NCBI GenBank assembly: GCA_021809995.1
Contig: JAJZJT010000003.1
Span: 1-36,127 of the forward strand
DNA: 36,127 nt
DNA from: Actinomycetes bacterium
GTDB taxonomy: Bacteria > Actinomycetota > Acidimicrobiia > Acidimicrobiales > RAAP-2
Direction: 5' to 3'
The position numbers and the translations under genes were made by a program. Shown one piece after another: positions 18,063 through 26,375 of this stretch. The notes under the pieces are model-generated. The model was not told the origin of the DNA and made no database searches. It saw only the letters and a list, made by a program, of their open reading frames with translations. The stretch's first letter is position 1, and every line of letters begins with the position of its first letter.

Positions 18063-19271
18063 ATGGACCACCACGACCGCCCCGAGGACCACGCCTTCCG
18101 TTCCGAGGTGCGGGCGTGGCTGGCCGCCCACGTGGCCGGCGAATTCGCCGCCTTCGGTGGCCGGGGCGGACCGGGCGACGAGGAAACCGGTCTCGAGCTG
18201 CGGCGCGCCTGGGAGCGCGAGCTCGCAGCCGGGGGCTGGACGTGCGTCGGTTGGCCGGCCGAGCACGGCGGCCGCGGCGCCACCGTGGCCCAGCAGGTCA
18301 TCTTCAACGAGGAGTACGTGCGCGCCAGGGCGCCGGGCCGGGTGAGCGTGATCGGCGAGGGCCTGCTCGGGCCCACCCTCATCCACTTCGGCACGGCAGA
18401 GCAGCAGGCGCGCTTCCTTCCGCCCATCGTGGCGGGCACCGAGCTGTGGTGCCAGGGCTACTCCGAGCCCGACGCCGGGAGCGACCTCGCCTCGGTCGCC
18501 ACCCGGGCCGAACGCTCGACGTCGGATGGCGGCGCGGTGTGGGAGGTGACGGGCCAGAAGGTATGGACCTCGCTCGCCCACGTGGCGGACTGGTGCTTCG
18601 TGCTGTGCCGGAGCGAGCCGGGCTCGACCCGGCACCGGGGCCTTTCCTACCTGCTCGTCCCCATGGACCAGCCGGGCGTCGAGGTGCGCCCGATCGTGCA
18701 GCTCACCGGCACGTCCGAGTTCAACGAGGTCTTCTTCGACCACGCCCGGACGGACGTCGCCAACGTGGTCGGCGCCCCGGGAGACGGATGGCGCGTGGCG
18801 ATGGCCACGCTCGCCTTCGAGCGAGGCGTCGGGCTGCTCGGCCACCAGCTGTCGTTCCGGCGCGAGCTGGACGCCCTGGTGGCGACGGCGCGCGCCAACG
18901 GCCGGTCGTCCGACCCGCTCGTGCGCCAGCGCCTGGCCCGCGCCCACGTCGAGCTCGAGCTGCTGCGGCTGAACACCCTACGGAGCCTCGCCGCCGACGA
19001 CGGTGCCCCTTCCAGTCCGGCCGCGTCGATCGCGAAGCTCTCGTGGGGCTCGTGGCACCAGCGGTTCGGCTCGCTCGCCCTCGACGTGCTCGGTCCGGCC
19101 GGCACCGCGTGGGCGGGAGGAGCACCGGAGCCCACGGTCTTCGAGGCGTTCCGGCGGACGTTCCTCTTCAGCAGGGCCGACACCATCTACGGCGGGTCGA
19201 ACGAGATCCAGCGCAACATCATCGGGGAGCGAGTGCTGGGGCTCCCCCGGGAGCCGAAGGGAGCGCCGTGA
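18063..19271 (+). CDS. fadE30: FadE30-like acyl-CoA dehydrogenase of steroid C/D-ring catabolism
   Basis: The 402-residue flavoprotein has the acyl-CoA dehydrogenase domains in order. Signatures are LWCQGYSEPDAGSDLASVATRA, QKVWTSLAHVADWCFVL, LTGTSEFNEVFFDHARTD, GAPGDGWRVAMATLAFERGV and the C-terminal TIYGGSNEIQRNIIGERVLGLPRE. From memory these lines match mycobacterial FadE30 closely. FadE30 introduces a double bond into the CoA thioester of the propionate side chain left after steroid A/B-ring removal (HIP-CoA derivatives). Like that family it has Gly where many acyl-CoA dehydrogenases have the catalytic Glu in YEG, so the base must be elsewhere. No clear ribosome binding site precedes ATG. 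ipdF follows with an overlapping stop/start, and fadD3 comes next, which strengthens the call. Confidence 0.85.
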   Translation: MDHHDRPEDHAFRSEVRAWLAAHVAGEFAAFGGRGGPGDEETGLELRRAWERELAAGGWTCVGWPAEHGGRGATVAQQVIFNEEYVRARAPGRVSVIGEGLLGPTLIHFGTAEQQARFLPPIVAGTELWCQGYSEPDAGSDLASVATRAERSTSDGGAVWEVTGQKVWTSLAHVADWCFVLCRSEPGSTRHRGLSYLLVPMDQPGVEVRPIVQLTGTSEFNEVFFDHARTDVANVVGAPGDGWRVAMATLAFERGVGLLGHQLSFRRELDALVATARANGRSSDPLVRQRLARAHVELELLRLNTLRSLAADDGAPSSPAASIAKLSWGSWHQRFGSLALDVLGPAGTAWAGGAPEPTVFEAFRRTFLFSRADTIYGGSNEIQRNIIGERVLGLPREPKGAP

Positions 19272-20089
19272 TGACCGTGCCGACGACCGGGGCGGCGGGT
19301 CCGCCCCCACCCCCGCCCCCACTGCCGGCCCACGGGCTCCTCGACGGCAAGGTGGTCGTGGTCACCGCCGCCGCCGGAACGGGGATCGGCTTCGCGACCG
19401 CCCGCCGGTGTGCCGAGGAGGGCGCCACCGTCGTCGTCTCCGACGCCCACGAGCGCCGGCTCGCCGAGGCCGCCGACGCGCTGGGCGAGGTCGATCGGTC
19501 GGGCCGGCGCCCGCTCGCCGTCGCCTGCGACGTGACCGACGAGTCGCAGGTGCAGGCGCTCTACGAGGCGGCGGTGGCCGAGCACGGAGGCTTCGACGTC
19601 GCCGTGAACAACGCCGGGCTCGGCGGACAGGTAGCGGTCGTCGACATGACCGACGACCAGTGGTCGGCCGTCCTCGAGGTCACCCTGACCGGCACGTTCC
19701 GGTGCACCCGGGCCGCCCTCCGGCACCTCTACCGCCTCGGGCGCGGGGGTGCAGTCGTCAACAACGCCTCGGTGCTCGGCTGGCGCGCGCAGGCGGGCCA
19801 GGCCCACTACGCCGCGGCCAAGGCCGGGGTCATGGCCCTCACTCGTTGCAGCGCGGTGGAGGCGGCACCTCACGGCGTCCGGGTCAACGCCGTCGCGCCG
19901 AGCCTCGCCCTCCACCCGTTCCTCAACCGGGTGATGTCGGACGAGGAGCTCGAGGCGCTGCGCGCACGCGAGGTGTGGGGCAGGGGTGCCGAGGTGTGGG
20001 AGGTTGCGAACGTCATCGTCTTCCTGGCCAGCGGGTACGCGTCGTACCTGACCGGCGAAGTGGTGTCGGTCTCGAGCCAGCACCCCTGA
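19271..20089 (+). CDS. ipdF: IpdF-like short-chain dehydrogenase of steroid C/D-ring catabolism
   Basis: The 272-residue NAD(P)-dependent SDR has the nucleotide motif VTAAAGTGIG (31-40), where the usual first Gly is replaced by Ala, as in IpdF. It also has NNAGLGG (113-119) and the catalytic Ser167, Tyr180 and Lys184 (YAAAK). The lines HGLLDGKVVVVTAAAGTGIG and NNASVLGWRAQ match mycobacterial IpdF as I recall it. IpdF acts on CoA-linked hydroxy intermediates of HIP breakdown. A run of seven prolines (11-17) precedes the fold and is unusual. ATG shares its A with the fadE30 stop; GTG at 19268 is an alternative one codon earlier. Confidence 0.86.
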   Translation: MTVPTTGAAGPPPPPPPLPAHGLLDGKVVVVTAAAGTGIGFATARRCAEEGATVVVSDAHERRLAEAADALGEVDRSGRRPLAVACDVTDESQVQALYEAAVAEHGGFDVAVNNAGLGGQVAVVDMTDDQWSAVLEVTLTGTFRCTRAALRHLYRLGRGGAVVNNASVLGWRAQAGQAHYAAAKAGVMALTRCSAVEAAPHGVRVNAVAPSLALHPFLNRVMSDEELEALRAREVWGRGAEVWEVANVIVFLASGYASYLTGEVVSVSSQHP

Positions 20090-20128
20090 CGGGCAGGCCA
20101 TGGCCGTCTCGTCCCGGTTGGGCTGGAC

Positions 20129-20134
20129 TAACCT
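20129..20134 (+). promoter_or_regulatory. TAACCT -10 box, probable leaderless fadD3 promoter
   Basis: TAACCT lies 6 bases before GTG 20141 in the 51-base gap after ipdF. No Shine-Dalgarno sequence is present, so a leaderless transcript beginning at or next to GTG is likely. I see no good -35 box. Confidence 0.45.
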
Positions 20135-20140
20135 GACGGG

Positions 20141-21895
20141 GTGTCAGGAGAGCAGGTCGGCGACGTGGGGGGTGACGTGGTCGACCCGCGCGGCGACCTC
20201 GCCTGGGGGACGATCCCGACGCTCGTGGCCGATGCGGCCGCGCGCGGTGGCGAGCAGGTGGCCGTCGTCGCGCCCGGCGAGGGACCAGCCGGCGGCGCCC
20301 GGGTGAGCTTCGGCGAGCTCGCCGACCAGGTAGCGACGGCGACGCGTGCCTACGTGGCGAGCGGGGTCCGGCCCGGCGACCGGGTGGCCGTCTGGGCGCC
20401 GAACGGGCTCGAGTGGATCGTGGCCTCCCTGGGTGCCCTCGGAGCGGGCGCCGTCCTGGTCCCCCTCAACACGCGGTTCAAGGGCGCCGAGGCGGCCGGC
20501 GTGCTGCGGACGTCCGGTGCCCGCTTCCTCGTCTCCGTCGACTCCTTCCTCGGCGTCGACTACCCCGAGGCCCTGGCCGACGCCGTCAGCGCCCACCCGC
20601 TGCCCGACCTCGAGGCGGTGATCACGGTGCCCGCCCCCCGGGCCGGGAGGGTGACCGGCGCGCCGCGTCGACCGGGCGCGTCCTCGAGCGTGCCGTGGGA
20701 CACCTTCCTCGAGCGCGCCGACAGCGTCCCCGAGGAGGTGGCAGCTGGCCGCACCGCGGCCGTGAGGGCCGACGACGTCTCCGACCTGGTCTTCACCTCG
20801 GGAACGACCGGCGCCCCGAAGGGCGTCATGACGACCCACGCCCAGACCCTCCGGACGTTCGCCACCTGGTCGGCCGTCGTCGGGCTCGCCCCCGGCGACC
20901 GCTACCTGATCGTCAACCCGTTCTTCCACACCTTCGGCTACAAGGCGGGTGTCCTCGCCTGCCTCATGGCAGGAGCGACCATGGTCCCCGAGCCGGTCTT
21001 CGACCTCGACCGGCTGGTGCGGACCGTCGAAGCCGAGCGCATCACCGTCCTGCCTGGGCCCCCGACGGTGCTCCGGTCGCTCCTCGAGCATCCCGAGCGG
21101 GACCGGGTCGACCTCTCGAGCCTGCGCCTCGCCGTCACCGGCGCCGCCGAGGTGCCCGTCGAGCTGGTCGAGCGGCTGCGCGACGAGCTCGGCGTCGCCA
21201 CCGTGCTCACGGCCTACGGGCTGACCGAAGCGTGCGGCACGGTCACCATGTGCCGCCGAGGGGACCCGCCCGAGGTGGTGGCGAGGACGTCGGGTCGGGC
21301 CATCCCCGACGTCGAGGTGCGCGTGGTGGACTCGGCCGGGCGCGCCCGTCCCGCCGGCGAGCCGGGCGAGGTCGTGGTCCGCGGCTACAACGTCATGCGC
21401 GGCTACTTCGGCGACCCCGAGGCGACGGCGTCCGCCGTGGACGAGGAAGGTTGGCTGCACACCGGCGACGTCGGCGCTCTCGACGAGGCGGGGAACCTCG
21501 CCATCACCGACCGCCTGAAGGACATGTACGTGAGCGGGGGCTTCAACGTTTACCCGGCCGAGGTCGAGGCGGTCTTGCGCACCCACCCGGGGATCGCCCA
21601 GGTGGCGGTGGTCGGCGTGCCCGACGCCCGCCTCGGCGAGGTGGGCTGCGCCGTCGTCGTCCCGGCCCAGTCGCAAGACGGCACCGGCGGCCCGACGGGG
21701 GTTGCCCGTGGCCTGGCCGACGACCTGACGGCGTGGGCGCGCCAGCGCCTGGCCAACTTCAAGGTCCCCCGCCGCGTCGTCCTCGTCGATGAGCTGCCGG
21801 TCAACGCCGGCGGCAAGGTGCTGAAGCGCGAGCTGCGGGACCGCTACGGCGAGCCGGCGACGCTCGGCGACGGGGGGCGGGCCGGCACCGGGTGA
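20141..21895 (+). CDS. fadD3: FadD3-like HIP-CoA ligase
   Basis: This 584-residue adenylate-forming enzyme activates its carboxylic acid substrate to a CoA thioester in two ATP-dependent steps. The P-loop is LVFTSGTTGAPKGVMTTH. Further motifs are NPFFHTFGYKAGVLACLMAGATMVP, ITVLPGPPTV, LTAYGLTEACGT, GWLHTGDVGALDEAGNLAITDRLKDMYVSGGFNVYPAEVE and the C-terminal Lys in NAGGKVLKREL. These lines match mycobacterial FadD3, which is specific for 3-[(3aS,4S,7aS)-7a-methyl-1,5-dioxo-octahydroinden-4-yl]propionate (HIP) and starts breakdown of the last two steroid rings. The N-terminal 35 residues are an acidic extension not typical of the family. Co-direction with fadE30 and ipdF supports the substrate. 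Confidence 0.88.
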   Translation: MSGEQVGDVGGDVVDPRGDLAWGTIPTLVADAAARGGEQVAVVAPGEGPAGGARVSFGELADQVATATRAYVASGVRPGDRVAVWAPNGLEWIVASLGALGAGAVLVPLNTRFKGAEAAGVLRTSGARFLVSVDSFLGVDYPEALADAVSAHPLPDLEAVITVPAPRAGRVTGAPRRPGASSSVPWDTFLERADSVPEEVAAGRTAAVRADDVSDLVFTSGTTGAPKGVMTTHAQTLRTFATWSAVVGLAPGDRYLIVNPFFHTFGYKAGVLACLMAGATMVPEPVFDLDRLVRTVEAERITVLPGPPTVLRSLLEHPERDRVDLSSLRLAVTGAAEVPVELVERLRDELGVATVLTAYGLTEACGTVTMCRRGDPPEVVARTSGRAIPDVEVRVVDSAGRARPAGEPGEVVVRGYNVMRGYFGDPEATASAVDEEGWLHTGDVGALDEAGNLAITDRLKDMYVSGGFNVYPAEVEAVLRTHPGIAQVAVVGVPDARLGEVGCAVVVPAQSQDGTGGPTGVARGLADDLTAWARQRLANFKVPRRVVLVDELPVNAGGKVLKRELRDRYGEPATLGDGGRAGTG

Positions 21896-21978
21896 CGGGC
21901 GGGCCGGCCCGAGGTCGGAGCAGTGGTGGCATGTCGCCACCCCGGAGGTCGGAGCGAGTGAAGAGAAGGGGGAGCACG

Positions 21979-23085
21979 GTGCGGGGCATCGTCTACACAG
22001 GCAGTGGTGTCGAGGTCACCGACGAGCTCGACGTGGGCCTGCCCGGCCCCACCGAGGTCCGGGTGGCCATGGCCGCCGCTGGCGTCTGTCACAGCGACCT
22101 GTCGGTGATCAACGGGACCATCCCGTGGAAGGCACCCTCGGTGCTCGGGCACGAGGGTGCAGGGGTGGTCGAGGCGGTCGGCTCCGAGGTGCGCTCCGTG
22201 CGGCCGGGCGACCATGTGGTGCTCGCCACCCTTGCCAGCTGCGGGACGTGCCGGGCGTGCAGCACGGGCCATCCGACCTGGTGCGTCCGCACGCTCGGCA
22301 ACGTGTCCCAGCCCTTCACTTACCGCGGCGAGCCCGCCTCGAACTTCGCCGCCACCTCGGTCTTCGCCGAGTCGACGATCGTCAAGGAGGTGCAGGCGGT
22401 CAAGATCGCCGACGACGTCCCGTTCACCTCGGCCTGTCTGATCGGCTGCGGCGTCCTGACCGGTGTCGGCGCCGTCTTGAACCGGGCCAGAGTGCGCCCG
22501 GGCGAGACGGCTGCCGTCTTCGGGGTCGGTGGTGTCGGCCTGAACGTCGTCCAGGGGCTCCGGCTCGCCGGGGCGAGCCGGATCGTTGCCGTCGACACCC
22601 AGCCGGCCAAGGAGGAGCTGGCGCGGCGCTTCGGCGCCACCGACTTCGTCGACGCCTCGAGCACCGATCCCGTGGCCGCCGTGCGCGCCGTGGTGCCCCA
22701 CGACCCGTCCCGCCCGAGCGGCGGCCTCGGGTGGACGGGGGGCGTCACCTGGTCCTTCGACTGCGTCGGGCACCCCTCGGTGCTGCGGACGGCGCTCGAC
22801 GTCCTCGATTGGGGCGGAACGGCCCTCGCCATCGGCATCCCGCCGCAGGGGACCGAGGTGGCCGTCGACGTGAACGCCCTCGCCTACGTCGACCGGGGCC
22901 TGCTCGGCTGCCGGTACGGCTCGGCGCGTCCCCACCACGACATCCCCCTGATGGTCGACCTGTACCAGTCCGGACAGCTGCTCCTCGACGAGCTGGTGAG
23001 CGAGACGCGCCCCCTCGAGGGCTTCCGCGACATCGTCGCCGGCATGGAGGCGGGCCAGCTCGCCCGGGGCGTGCTCACGTTCTGA
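21979..23085 (+). CDS. Zinc-dependent alcohol dehydrogenase, MDR family
   Basis: The 368-residue NAD(P)-dependent enzyme has catalytic zinc ligands Cys37 and His58-Glu59 (GHEGAGVVEAVG) and Cys157. Structural zinc ligands are Cys88/91/94/102 (CGTCRACSTGHPTWC), as in class III-like alcohol dehydrogenases. The Rossmann motif is GVGGVG (182-187). It interconverts alcohols and aldehydes or ketones; the substrate is unknown. Being 83 bases behind fadD3, it may handle a steroid- or terpenoid-derived alcohol. I chose GTG at 21979 because GGGGGAG lies a few bases upstream and the protein then starts at the conserved first strand; a longer reading from 21892 adds 29 basic residues. Confidence 0.9.
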   Translation: MRGIVYTGSGVEVTDELDVGLPGPTEVRVAMAAAGVCHSDLSVINGTIPWKAPSVLGHEGAGVVEAVGSEVRSVRPGDHVVLATLASCGTCRACSTGHPTWCVRTLGNVSQPFTYRGEPASNFAATSVFAESTIVKEVQAVKIADDVPFTSACLIGCGVLTGVGAVLNRARVRPGETAAVFGVGGVGLNVVQGLRLAGASRIVAVDTQPAKEELARRFGATDFVDASSTDPVAAVRAVVPHDPSRPSGGLGWTGGVTWSFDCVGHPSVLRTALDVLDWGGTALAIGIPPQGTEVAVDVNALAYVDRGLLGCRYGSARPHHDIPLMVDLYQSGQLLLDELVSETRPLEGFRDIVAGMEAGQLARGVLTF

Positions 23086-23132
23086 CCCCCCCCGGGGAGG
23101 CGGCTCGTCGCCCGTGCCACCTTGCCCGCCCC

Positions 23133-23138
23133 TAGGGT
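23133..23138 (+). promoter_or_regulatory. TAGGGT -10 box, probable leaderless promoter
   Basis: TAGGGT lies 6 bases before GTG 23145 of the phosphatase gene. The only GGAG-like sequence touches the start codon and is too close to act as a ribosome binding site. Confidence 0.4.
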
Positions 23139-23144
23139 GCGGAG

Positions 23145-23702
23145 GTGCCCGACGTGCTCGTGCTGTGCACTGCCAACGTGTGCCGCTCGCCGATGGCGCA
23201 GGGGTTCCTCACCGCCGAGCTGGCCTCTCGCGGGGTCGGGGGGACGGTCCGGTCGGCGGGGACGGACGTCGGCCCCGAGCGGCCACCGGCGGACGCGGTG
23301 GCCGCCATGGCAGCGTGGGGCATCGACACGTCGGGCCACCGGGCCCGGGCTCTCGACGACGGGCTGCTCGAAAGCGCGGACCTCGTGCTCGGCATGACCC
23401 GGAAGCACGCGCGCGAGGCCGTGGTCCGGGTGCCGGCGGTCTTCCCCAGGGCGTTCACCCTGAAGGAGCTCGTCCGCCGCGCCACCGCCGTCGGACCGCG
23501 CTCGGCCGGCCAGCCCTTCGCCGCGTGGCTGGCCGCGGTGGGGGAGGGCCGAAGTCGCGGCGCGCTCGTGGGCCGGTCGGCGGGCGACGACGTCGCCGAC
23601 CCCATCGGAGGCCCGCCCGAGGTCTACCGGGCGACGGCGGCCGAGCTCCACGACCTGGTGGTCGCGCTCTGCGACCTGGCCTGGCCGACCCGGGAGGACT
23701 GA
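23145..23702 (+). CDS. Low-molecular-weight protein tyrosine phosphatase-like protein
   Basis: The 185-residue protein starts with the CX5R loop CTANVCRSP (Cys8, Arg14), and the general acid is probably the Asp in VADPIGGPPEVY. It should remove phosphate from phosphotyrosine; relatives with the same fold are arsenate reductases. It is longer than the usual 150 residues because of an insert at about 105-150 (FTLKELVRRATAVGPRSAGQPFAAWL...), as in several actinobacterial members. No tyrosine kinase or arsenic gene is nearby. It lies between steroid genes and an acyl-CoA ligase without clear functional link, and seems to have its own promoter. Confidence 0.88.
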   Translation: MPDVLVLCTANVCRSPMAQGFLTAELASRGVGGTVRSAGTDVGPERPPADAVAAMAAWGIDTSGHRARALDDGLLESADLVLGMTRKHAREAVVRVPAVFPRAFTLKELVRRATAVGPRSAGQPFAAWLAAVGEGRSRGALVGRSAGDDVADPIGGPPEVYRATAAELHDLVVALCDLAWPTRED

Positions 23703-23828
23703 CCTTTGTCGGAAGGCCCGTCCCCCACGCACCTTGCCCGGCCGACCCGGGAGGCGGCGCGGTCGGCGCCCCAGCGCCCGCCCCGGATGCCGGGTCTGCC
23801 GGGACTGCCGCGGCGAGCGCGGGTTTGT

Positions 23829-23834
23829 TACAGT
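23829..23834 (+). promoter_or_regulatory. TACAGT -10 box before the first acyl-CoA ligase
   Basis: TTTGTTACAGT ends 10 bases before ATG 23845. No Shine-Dalgarno sequence lies between, so the transcript is likely leaderless or has a leader of only a few bases. Confidence 0.4.
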
Positions 23835-23844
23835 CGGCCGGCAT

Positions 23845-25536
23845 ATGACGGAGCGTCAGAAAGCAGGGGAGCTGCGAACGCTGCCCGACGTGCTGCGGGA
23901 CGCGGCACGGGAGGCGGCTGACGTCGAGGCCTTCGTCGAGCCTGCAGTGGGCGGCAGGGCGCGGCGCTCCCTGACCTTCGCCGAGTGGGACGGGGCGTCC
24001 GACGGCGTGGCCGGGCTGTTCGCGGTGCTCGGCGTCGGGCGGGGCACCGTGGTGAGCCTCTGGCTTCCCTCGAGCATCGACTACATGGTCTGCTACGCAG
24101 CGGCCGCCAAGCTCGGCGCCGTGACCTCGGGGGTCAACCCGCGCCTCGGTGGCGCCGAGGCCCGCTCGATCCTCGAGCGGACGCAGCCGGTGGTCACCGT
24201 CGTCCCCGACGCCGACAACCGCCCGGACGGGCCTGTGGGCGCCGTGGTCACCGTCGACGACGTGCGGCGCGCGGCGACTGGTCCCGCCCCGACCGGCTGG
24301 CCGGTGCTCGACCCCTCGGACCCGGTCGTCGTGGCGTGGACGAGCGGCACCACGGGTGTGCCGAAAGGGGCGGTGTTCGACCACCGGAACCTCTTCGCCG
24401 TGGCCGCCGGCACGGACTCCCTGTCGGCCTCGGGCGACCGGCGCCTCTCCCCGCTGCCCTTCGCCCACGTCGGCACCGTGACCCGCACCGTCGACGAGGC
24501 GCTCAAGCGGGTCACCACCGTCATCACGCCGACGCCGTGGCGAGCCGTCGACGCCATCGCCGTCATGGAGGCCGAGCGCGTGACGGTTGCCCAGGGCGTG
24601 CCCACCCAGTGGGCGCTCGTGCTCGACCGGCCCGAGCTGGAGGCCGCCGACCTGTCCTCGCTCCGGGTGGTGGGCACCGGTGGCGCGCGCGTGCCCGAGG
24701 AGCTCGTCGCAGCCCTCCGGGACCGCCTCGGGGTCCCCGTCGTCGTCCGCTACACGTCAACCGAGGCGTCGCTCGGCACGGGGACGAGGCCCGACGACGC
24801 CGACGCCGTGGTGGCGACCACGGTGGGGCGGCCGGTCGCCGGGGTCGAGCTCAGGGTCGTCGACGACGACGGGCAGGTCGTCGCGACCGGCGAAGTCGGC
24901 CGGGTCGAGGTGCGCTCGCCCGCTGTCATGCGCGGCTACTGGGGCGGGCCCCTCACCGGGGTGGGGGCGGCGGGTGTGGTCTTCGACGAGCGCGCCACGG
25001 CCGCCGTCGTGCGGCCCGGGGGCTGGCTGGCCATGGGTGACTTCGGTGCGCTCGACGCGGCGGGGAACCTGCGGCTCGCCGGCCGGGAGCACGACCGCTA
25101 CCTGCGCGGGGGCTACAACGTCTACCCGGCCGAGGTCGAGGCGGCGCTCGCCACGCTCGACGGGGTGGCCGAGGCCGCGGTCGTGGGCGTGCCGGACCCG
25201 GTCCTCGGCGAGGTCGGGGTGGCCTTCGTCGTGATGGAGGACCGAAGCGCCCCGCCCCCGGCACCCGACGATCTGCTCGGGAGCGTACGTGCGGGGCTCG
25301 CGCCCCTTGTCGCGGACTACAAGGTTCCCGACCGTGTGGTTGCGGTCGGCGCTCTGCCGCTCACCCCCATGTCCAAGCTCGACCGGCAGACGCTGCGCCG
25401 GTGGGCCGAGGACGGGCCGGCGGACGGCGCCCGACCGGCGCAGGCACCGGCGCAGGCACCGGCGCAGGCACCGAGGAGCGCCGCCGAGGTCCCCGAGACG
25501 GCCGGACGGCGTCCGGCCACGACGACGAGGAGCTGA
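23845..25536 (+). CDS. AMP-dependent acyl-CoA ligase of unknown substrate
   Basis: The 563-residue member of the adenylate-forming family has the P-loop VAWTSGTTGVPKGAVFDH. YTSTEAS replaces the usual YGxTE, and WLAMGDFGALDAAGNLRLAGREHDRYLRGGYNVYPAEVEA forms the hinge region. The hinge has His where most ligases have Lys or Arg (GREHDRY). The C-terminal lysine is in PMSKLDRQTLRRW. It should form an acyl adenylate and then a CoA thioester. A disordered tail of 45 residues with three AQAP repeats follows the catalytic end. ATG 23845 is chosen because it follows a promoter-like TACAGT; an upstream ATG at 23734 adds a Cys/Arg-rich stretch unlike the family. Confidence 0.86.
   Translation: MTERQKAGELRTLPDVLRDAAREAADVEAFVEPAVGGRARRSLTFAEWDGASDGVAGLFAVLGVGRGTVVSLWLPSSIDYMVCYAAAAKLGAVTSGVNPRLGGAEARSILERTQPVVTVVPDADNRPDGPVGAVVTVDDVRRAATGPAPTGWPVLDPSDPVVVAWTSGTTGVPKGAVFDHRNLFAVAAGTDSLSASGDRRLSPLPFAHVGTVTRTVDEALKRVTTVITPTPWRAVDAIAVMEAERVTVAQGVPTQWALVLDRPELEAADLSSLRVVGTGGARVPEELVAALRDRLGVPVVVRYTSTEASLGTGTRPDDADAVVATTVGRPVAGVELRVVDDDGQVVATGEVGRVEVRSPAVMRGYWGGPLTGVGAAGVVFDERATAAVVRPGGWLAMGDFGALDAAGNLRLAGREHDRYLRGGYNVYPAEVEAALATLDGVAEAAVVGVPDPVLGEVGVAFVVMEDRSAPPPAPDDLLGSVRAGLAPLVADYKVPDRVVAVGALPLTPMSKLDRQTLRRWAEDGPADGARPAQAPAQAPAQAPRSAAEVPETAGRRPATTTRS
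25438..25473 (+). repeat. 12-base tandem repeat, three perfect copies
   Basis: GCGCAGGCACCG occurs three times in a row and encodes AQAP three times in the disordered tail of the acyl-CoA ligase. Copy-number change would keep the frame. Confidence 0.95.
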
Positions 25537-25538
25537 CC

Positions 25539-26375
25539 GTGGACCGATCTGGGACGCCCGTCTCCGGCGTCACCGCCGACCCCATCCGGCTCGGGACGAT
25601 GCTCTACACGCTGGTGGAGCCCCATCGGGGCCACGAGGTGGACTACAACCGGTGGTACGAGCGAGACCATTTCTACGCAGGCTGCCAGATCGGCGCGTTC
25701 AACTTCGCCGGCGCGCGCTTCGTGGCGACGTCCGACCTGAAGGCGCTGCGCCGGCCGGTCCCGGGTGGGACGCCCGCACCGCTCGTCGGCGACCCCCAGG
25801 TCGGCTCGTACCTCGCCCTCTACTTCGTCCTCGCCGGGCACCATGACGAGTGGAACCGGTGGGCGGTCGACCAGGTCAACCTCCTCCATGCGTCGGGCCG
25901 GATGTTCGCCGAGCGCGACCACGTCCACACCGGCCTCTACCGCTTCGCCTTCGAGCACCGGCGCGACGACGACGGCGTGCCTGCCGAGCTCGTGCTCGAC
26001 CACCGCTTCGGTGGGTTGGCCTCGGTGTTCGTCGAGGCCGAGGGCGCGCCCGTCGACGAGCTCGTCGACTGGTACCGCACCGTGGCCCTCGGGCGGTTGC
26101 TGCCGGGCTCGCCCGTGGCGACCGTCCTCGGATTCACCCCGCTCCCGCTGCTCGGCGATGCGCCCGGGGACGTGCCGAGGGACGCGGCGGCCGAGCGCCG
26201 CCTCCTCCTGCTGTGCTTCCTCGACGAGGAGCCGGCCACCGCATGGCCCCGAGTCCTCGCCGGGCACCCGGCGCTGCTCGGGGGACGGGGGCGCATCGTG
26301 TGGGAGGCACCGTTCCGGCCGACCGTGGTCGGCACCGACACCTACGTCGACCGCCTGTGGGAGGACCAGCGGTGA
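25539..26375 (+). CDS. Unrecognised 278-residue protein, possibly an EthD-like dimeric alpha/beta barrel
   Basis: The N-terminal part (IRLGTMLYTLVEPHRGHEVDYNRWYERDHFYAGCQIGAFNFAGARFVA) resembles the YNxWYxxxH pattern of EthD/dabb-type ferredoxin-like barrels. The C-terminal part (RLLLLCFLDEEPATAWPRVLAGHPALL) could be a second such half. This is inference from pattern only. It has no signal peptide or membrane segment, and only two cysteines. GTG at 25539 has GAGGAG about 10 bases upstream and follows the ligase stop by two bases. The next ligase overlaps its stop (GTGA). Being locked between two acyl-CoA ligases suggests a role in the same catabolic route. Confidence 0.7.
   Translation: MDRSGTPVSGVTADPIRLGTMLYTLVEPHRGHEVDYNRWYERDHFYAGCQIGAFNFAGARFVATSDLKALRRPVPGGTPAPLVGDPQVGSYLALYFVLAGHHDEWNRWAVDQVNLLHASGRMFAERDHVHTGLYRFAFEHRRDDDGVPAELVLDHRFGGLASVFVEAEGAPVDELVDWYRTVALGRLLPGSPVATVLGFTPLPLLGDAPGDVPRDAAAERRLLLLCFLDEEPATAWPRVLAGHPALLGGRGRIVWEAPFRPTVVGTDTYVDRLWEDQR

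Noticed and set aside
20144-21940. A 598-codon minus-strand frame opposite fadD3
   Set aside because: FadD3 on the plus strand has full ligase motifs; the antisense frame has none.
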